Assembly: GCF_005405925.1 (NCBI RefSeq)
Contig: NZ_BJHV01000001.1
Location: forward strand, 2,170,001-2,234,000
Direction: 5' to 3'
From: Streptomyces antimycoticus
GTDB lineage: Bacteria > Actinomycetota > Actinomycetes > Streptomycetales > Streptomycetaceae
DNA length: 64,000 bases
Shown: one piece after another, positions 61,866 to 64,000 of the stretch
How the letters are laid out: every line of letters begins with the position of its first letter
How positions within the stretch are numbered: the first letter of the stretch is position 1
The notes under the pieces: model-generated
Database searches by the model: none
The model's input: only the letters and a program-made list of their open reading frames with translations
What the model was told of the DNA's origin: nothing
Position numbers and translations under genes: made by a program

Positions 61866-62809
61866 CCGACCGACCCAGGCTGAGCATCGGCCTGCCCGTG
61901 TACAACGGCGAGGAGTACCTCGCCGAGTCGCTCGACGCCCTGCTCGGCCAGACCTACGAGGACTTCGAGCTGGTCATCTCCGACAACGCCTCGACCGACG
62001 GGACCCAGGACATCTGCCGCGAGTACGCCGCGCGCGACTCACGCATCCGGTACCTCCGCCAGCCCCGGAACATCGGCGCCACGCCGAACCACAACCAGGT
62101 GTTCGCCGAATGCCGCGGCGAGCTGTTCAAGTGGGCCTCGCACGACGACCTGTACGGCCGCGACCTGCTGCGGCGCTGCGTGGAGGCGCTGGACGAGCGG
62201 CCGGAGGTCATCCTCGCGCACGCCGACCAGGCGGTCGTCGACGGCGACGGCCAGGTGAAGGTCCCCTATGAGTACACGCTCGCCACCGACTCGCCCCACC
62301 CGCCGGAGCGCTTCCGGAGCCTGCTGTTCGAGCCGGGTGGCGACGACTTCTACGGGGTGATGCGGGCCGACATGCTGCGCCGGGTGAAGCCGATGGACAG
62401 CTACCACCACGCGGACCGCACGTTCGTCGCCGAGATCACCCTGCACGGGCGCTTCCACCAGGTGCCGGAGCTGCTGTACTTCCGCCGCGACCACCCCACC
62501 CGCGCCGAGCGGGCGAACCCGTCCAAGCGCTCCCGGTGCGTCAACCTGGACCCGCGCCGGGCGGGCCCGCTGCACCCGACGCCCCGGCTACTCGCCGAGT
62601 ACATCTGGGGCTTCGCCTCGGCGATCCGGCGGGCGCCGTTGTCCCCGGCCGACCGGCGCGCGTGCTACCGCCACCTGGCCGCGTGGCTGACCAGCCGGGT
62701 CCGGCCGGGCACCGGCGAGCGGGTCGAGGACCGCGCCCCGGTCGACCCGGCCCTGCACACGGTCTCCGTCGACGCCCTCGTCGCCGGCCGCGAGGGGAGG
62801 CAGCCATGA
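61862..62809 (+). CDS. GT2-family glycosyltransferase
   Basis: 315 residues, GT-A fold: RLSIGLPVYNGEEYLAESLDALLGQTYEDFELVISDNASTDGTQDICREYA is a canonical GT2 nucleotide-binding region, followed by RYLRQPRNIGATPNHNQVFAECRGELFKWASHDD with the metal-binding D-D (in place of DxD). The catalytic-base region and the C-terminal Arg/Trp-rich stretch follow. It is an inverting transferase that extends the repeat unit. ATG 61862 and stop at 62807-62809 both overlap neighbours by four bases. Confidence 0.92.
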   Translation: MTDRPRLSIGLPVYNGEEYLAESLDALLGQTYEDFELVISDNASTDGTQDICREYAARDSRIRYLRQPRNIGATPNHNQVFAECRGELFKWASHDDLYGRDLLRRCVEALDERPEVILAHADQAVVDGDGQVKVPYEYTLATDSPHPPERFRSLLFEPGGDDFYGVMRADMLRRVKPMDSYHHADRTFVAEITLHGRFHQVPELLYFRRDHPTRAERANPSKRSRCVNLDPRRAGPLHPTPRLLAEYIWGFASAIRRAPLSPADRRACYRHLAAWLTSRVRPGTGERVEDRAPVDPALHTVSVDALVAGREGRQP

Positions 62810-64000
62810 CGTCCGCGGACGGAACTCCGGTGCGCGTCGGGGTGTTCGGCCTGCTCGGCTCCGGCAACCTCGGCAACGACGGTTCGCTGGAGGCCGTCCT
62901 CGGGTACCTCCGCGCCGAGCACCCGGAGGCGGTCGTGGACGCGCTGTGCGGCGGGCCCGAGGCCGTGACGACCCGGTTCCAGATCCCCGCGACACGGCTG
63001 CACTGGTACCGCGGGGAGTACCGGACCGCGTCCCGTGCGGGCGCGATCGCGGGGAAGGGCCTGGGCAAACTCGTCGATGTCTTCCGCACCGCCGCCTGGG
63101 TGCGTCGGCACGACGTGGTGATCGTGCCGGGCATGGGTGTCCTGGAGGCCACACTGCCGCTGCGGCCGTGGGGCTTCCCGTACGCGCTGTTCCTGCTCTG
63201 CGCCAGCGGCCGGCTGCTGGGCACCCGGGTCGCGCTGGTCAGCGTCGGCGCCGCCGAGATCGGCAACCGGCCCACCCGGGCCCTGGTGCGCTGGTCGGCG
63301 CGGCTGGCCGCGTACCGCTCGTACCGGGATGCCCAGTCCCGTGACGCGATGCGGGCGATGGGCGTGGACACCGCGCGCGACGAGGTCTACCCGGACCTGG
63401 CATTCTCCCTGCCGACCCCGCCGGACTGGGGTATCCCCCGCCCGGAGCTTGTCGGAGAGCTTGGGGAAGCGCCCTCGGGCCCGCCCGGCCCGGTCTGCGT
63501 CGGTGTCATGGACTTCCACGGCGGCAACGACGACCGTGCCCGGGCCGATGAGATATACCGGCGCTACCTCGACGGGACGATCCGGTTCGTCCGTGCGCTG
63601 GTCGAGGAGGGCAGGCCGGTCCGGCTGCTCACCGGAGACGAGTGCGATGCGTCGGTGGTCGCCGCGATCCTCGACGCGGTTGACTCATCGCTGGTCACCG
63701 CTGCCCAGCCGACCTCACTGGCCGACCTGATGAAGGAGATGGCGGCCGCCGACACCGTGGTGGCGGTCCGGTACCACAACCTGATCTGCGCGCTGAAGAC
63801 CGGCACGCCGGTGCTCGCCCTCAGCTATGCGGCGAAGAGCGACGCGCTCATGGACCGGATGGGCCTCGGCGCGTACTGCCACCCGGCCCGCGAGGTCGAC
63901 GCCGACCGGCTGCTCGAGCAGTTCCGGGCGTTGGAGAAGCGATCGGCCGAGCTGCGGCAGACCCTCACCGAGCGGAACCTGGCCGCCGCCCGGCAACTCG
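62806..64000 (+). CDS. Polysaccharide pyruvyl transferase-family protein (3' end outside window)
   Basis: 398 codons visible and the frame is still open at the window edge. RVGVFGLLGSGNLGNDGSLEAVLGYL, VVIVPGMGVLEATLPLRPWGFPYALFLLCASG, LVSVGAAEIG, DLAFSLP and MAAADTVVAVRYHNLICALKTGTPVLALSYAAKSDALMDRMGL define the PS_pyruv_trans/CsaB family. Members add a pyruvyl ketal from phosphoenolpyruvate to a sugar, giving the polymer negative charge. A repeat element inserts WGIPRPELVGELGEAPSG between LPTPPD and PPGPVCVGVMDF. ATG 62806 overlaps the previous stop (ATGA). Confidence 0.88.
   Translation, partial: MTSADGTPVRVGVFGLLGSGNLGNDGSLEAVLGYLRAEHPEAVVDALCGGPEAVTTRFQIPATRLHWYRGEYRTASRAGAIAGKGLGKLVDVFRTAAWVRRHDVVIVPGMGVLEATLPLRPWGFPYALFLLCASGRLLGTRVALVSVGAAEIGNRPTRALVRWSARLAAYRSYRDAQSRDAMRAMGVDTARDEVYPDLAFSLPTPPDWGIPRPELVGELGEAPSGPPGPVCVGVMDFHGGNDDRARADEIYRRYLDGTIRFVRALVEEGRPVRLLTGDECDASVVAAILDAVDSSLVTAAQPTSLADLMKEMAAADTVVAVRYHNLICALKTGTPVLALSYAAKSDALMDRMGLGAYCHPAREVDADRLLEQFRALEKRSAELRQTLTERNLAAARQL
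63427..63469 (+). repeat. TGGGGTATCCCCC element inside the pyruvyl transferase gene
   Basis: TGGGGTATCCCCCGCCCGGAG ... GAGCTTGGGGAAG, 43 bp, in frame. It has the same head and tail as the copies in the C-methyltransferase and DUF4910 genes, with a different middle (CTTGTCGGAGAG). Confidence 0.75.

Overview
The window is very GC-rich, uses many GTG starts with GGAGG-type ribosome binding sites, and has dense stop/start overlaps. Together with the families present (icmF, HxlR regulators, DUF4232 lipoprotein, a DasR-like operator, IS427-group and IS1182 elements) this points to a Streptomyces or close relative, probably an accessory or chromosome-arm region. No rRNA, tRNA or CRISPR was seen.

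Layout. 0-24 kb is a mosaic of housekeeping-accessory genes: a partial membrane protein, sirtuin, secreted serine hydrolase, an intact 892-bp IS5/IS427-type element, a GNAT acetyltransferase, an HxlR regulator divergent from an enoyl-CoA hydratase, a four-repeat Ig-like protein, an acyl-CoA block (icmF, 3-hydroxyacyl-CoA dehydrogenase, M24 peptidase), an old-yellow-enzyme oxidoreductase, an L,D-transpeptidase-fold protein, a secreted PQQ-type sugar dehydrogenase behind a dre-like site, a broken dapA-family gene, an XRE-cupin regulator with an MFS exporter, and an aminoglycoside-phosphotransferase-fold kinase. 24.5-32.5 kb is a catabolic operon: MFS transporter, FGGY kinase, glycerol-3-phosphate dehydrogenase, alkyl-DHAP-synthase-like flavoprotein, GlpP-type antiterminator, small monooxygenase and a decayed alcohol dehydrogenase. 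32.5-37.6 kb is a graveyard: an IS1182 element with exact ends and remnants of M1 peptidase, HAD phosphatase and aldehyde dehydrogenase, with an intact quinone-oxidoreductase/HxlR pair among them.

37.8 kb to the right edge is one long co-directional Wzx/Wzy-type exopolysaccharide locus that continues beyond the window. It holds a priming sugar transferase, AlgD-like GDP-mannose dehydrogenase, GT4, two Wzz-like proteins, an asparagine synthase homologue, a bi-domain oxidoreductase, heparinase II/III-family protein, beta-helix lipoprotein, Wzy, GT4, a sugar-modification cassette (C-methyltransferase, nucleotidylyltransferase, PIG-L deacetylase, SDR epimerase, DUF4910), Wzx, GT2 and pyruvyl transferase. 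Most of its genes overlap by 1-4 bases. It is preceded by a hairpin-rich leader and by three tandem repeats that each carry a Shine-Dalgarno paired to its own anti-Shine-Dalgarno.

Two features cut across the window. First, at least eight reading-frame breaks are cured by restoring one base, mostly in G or C runs, so many apparent pseudogenes may be sequence errors. Second, short elements beginning ATGGGGTATCCCC sit in frame inside four genes of the polysaccharide locus.
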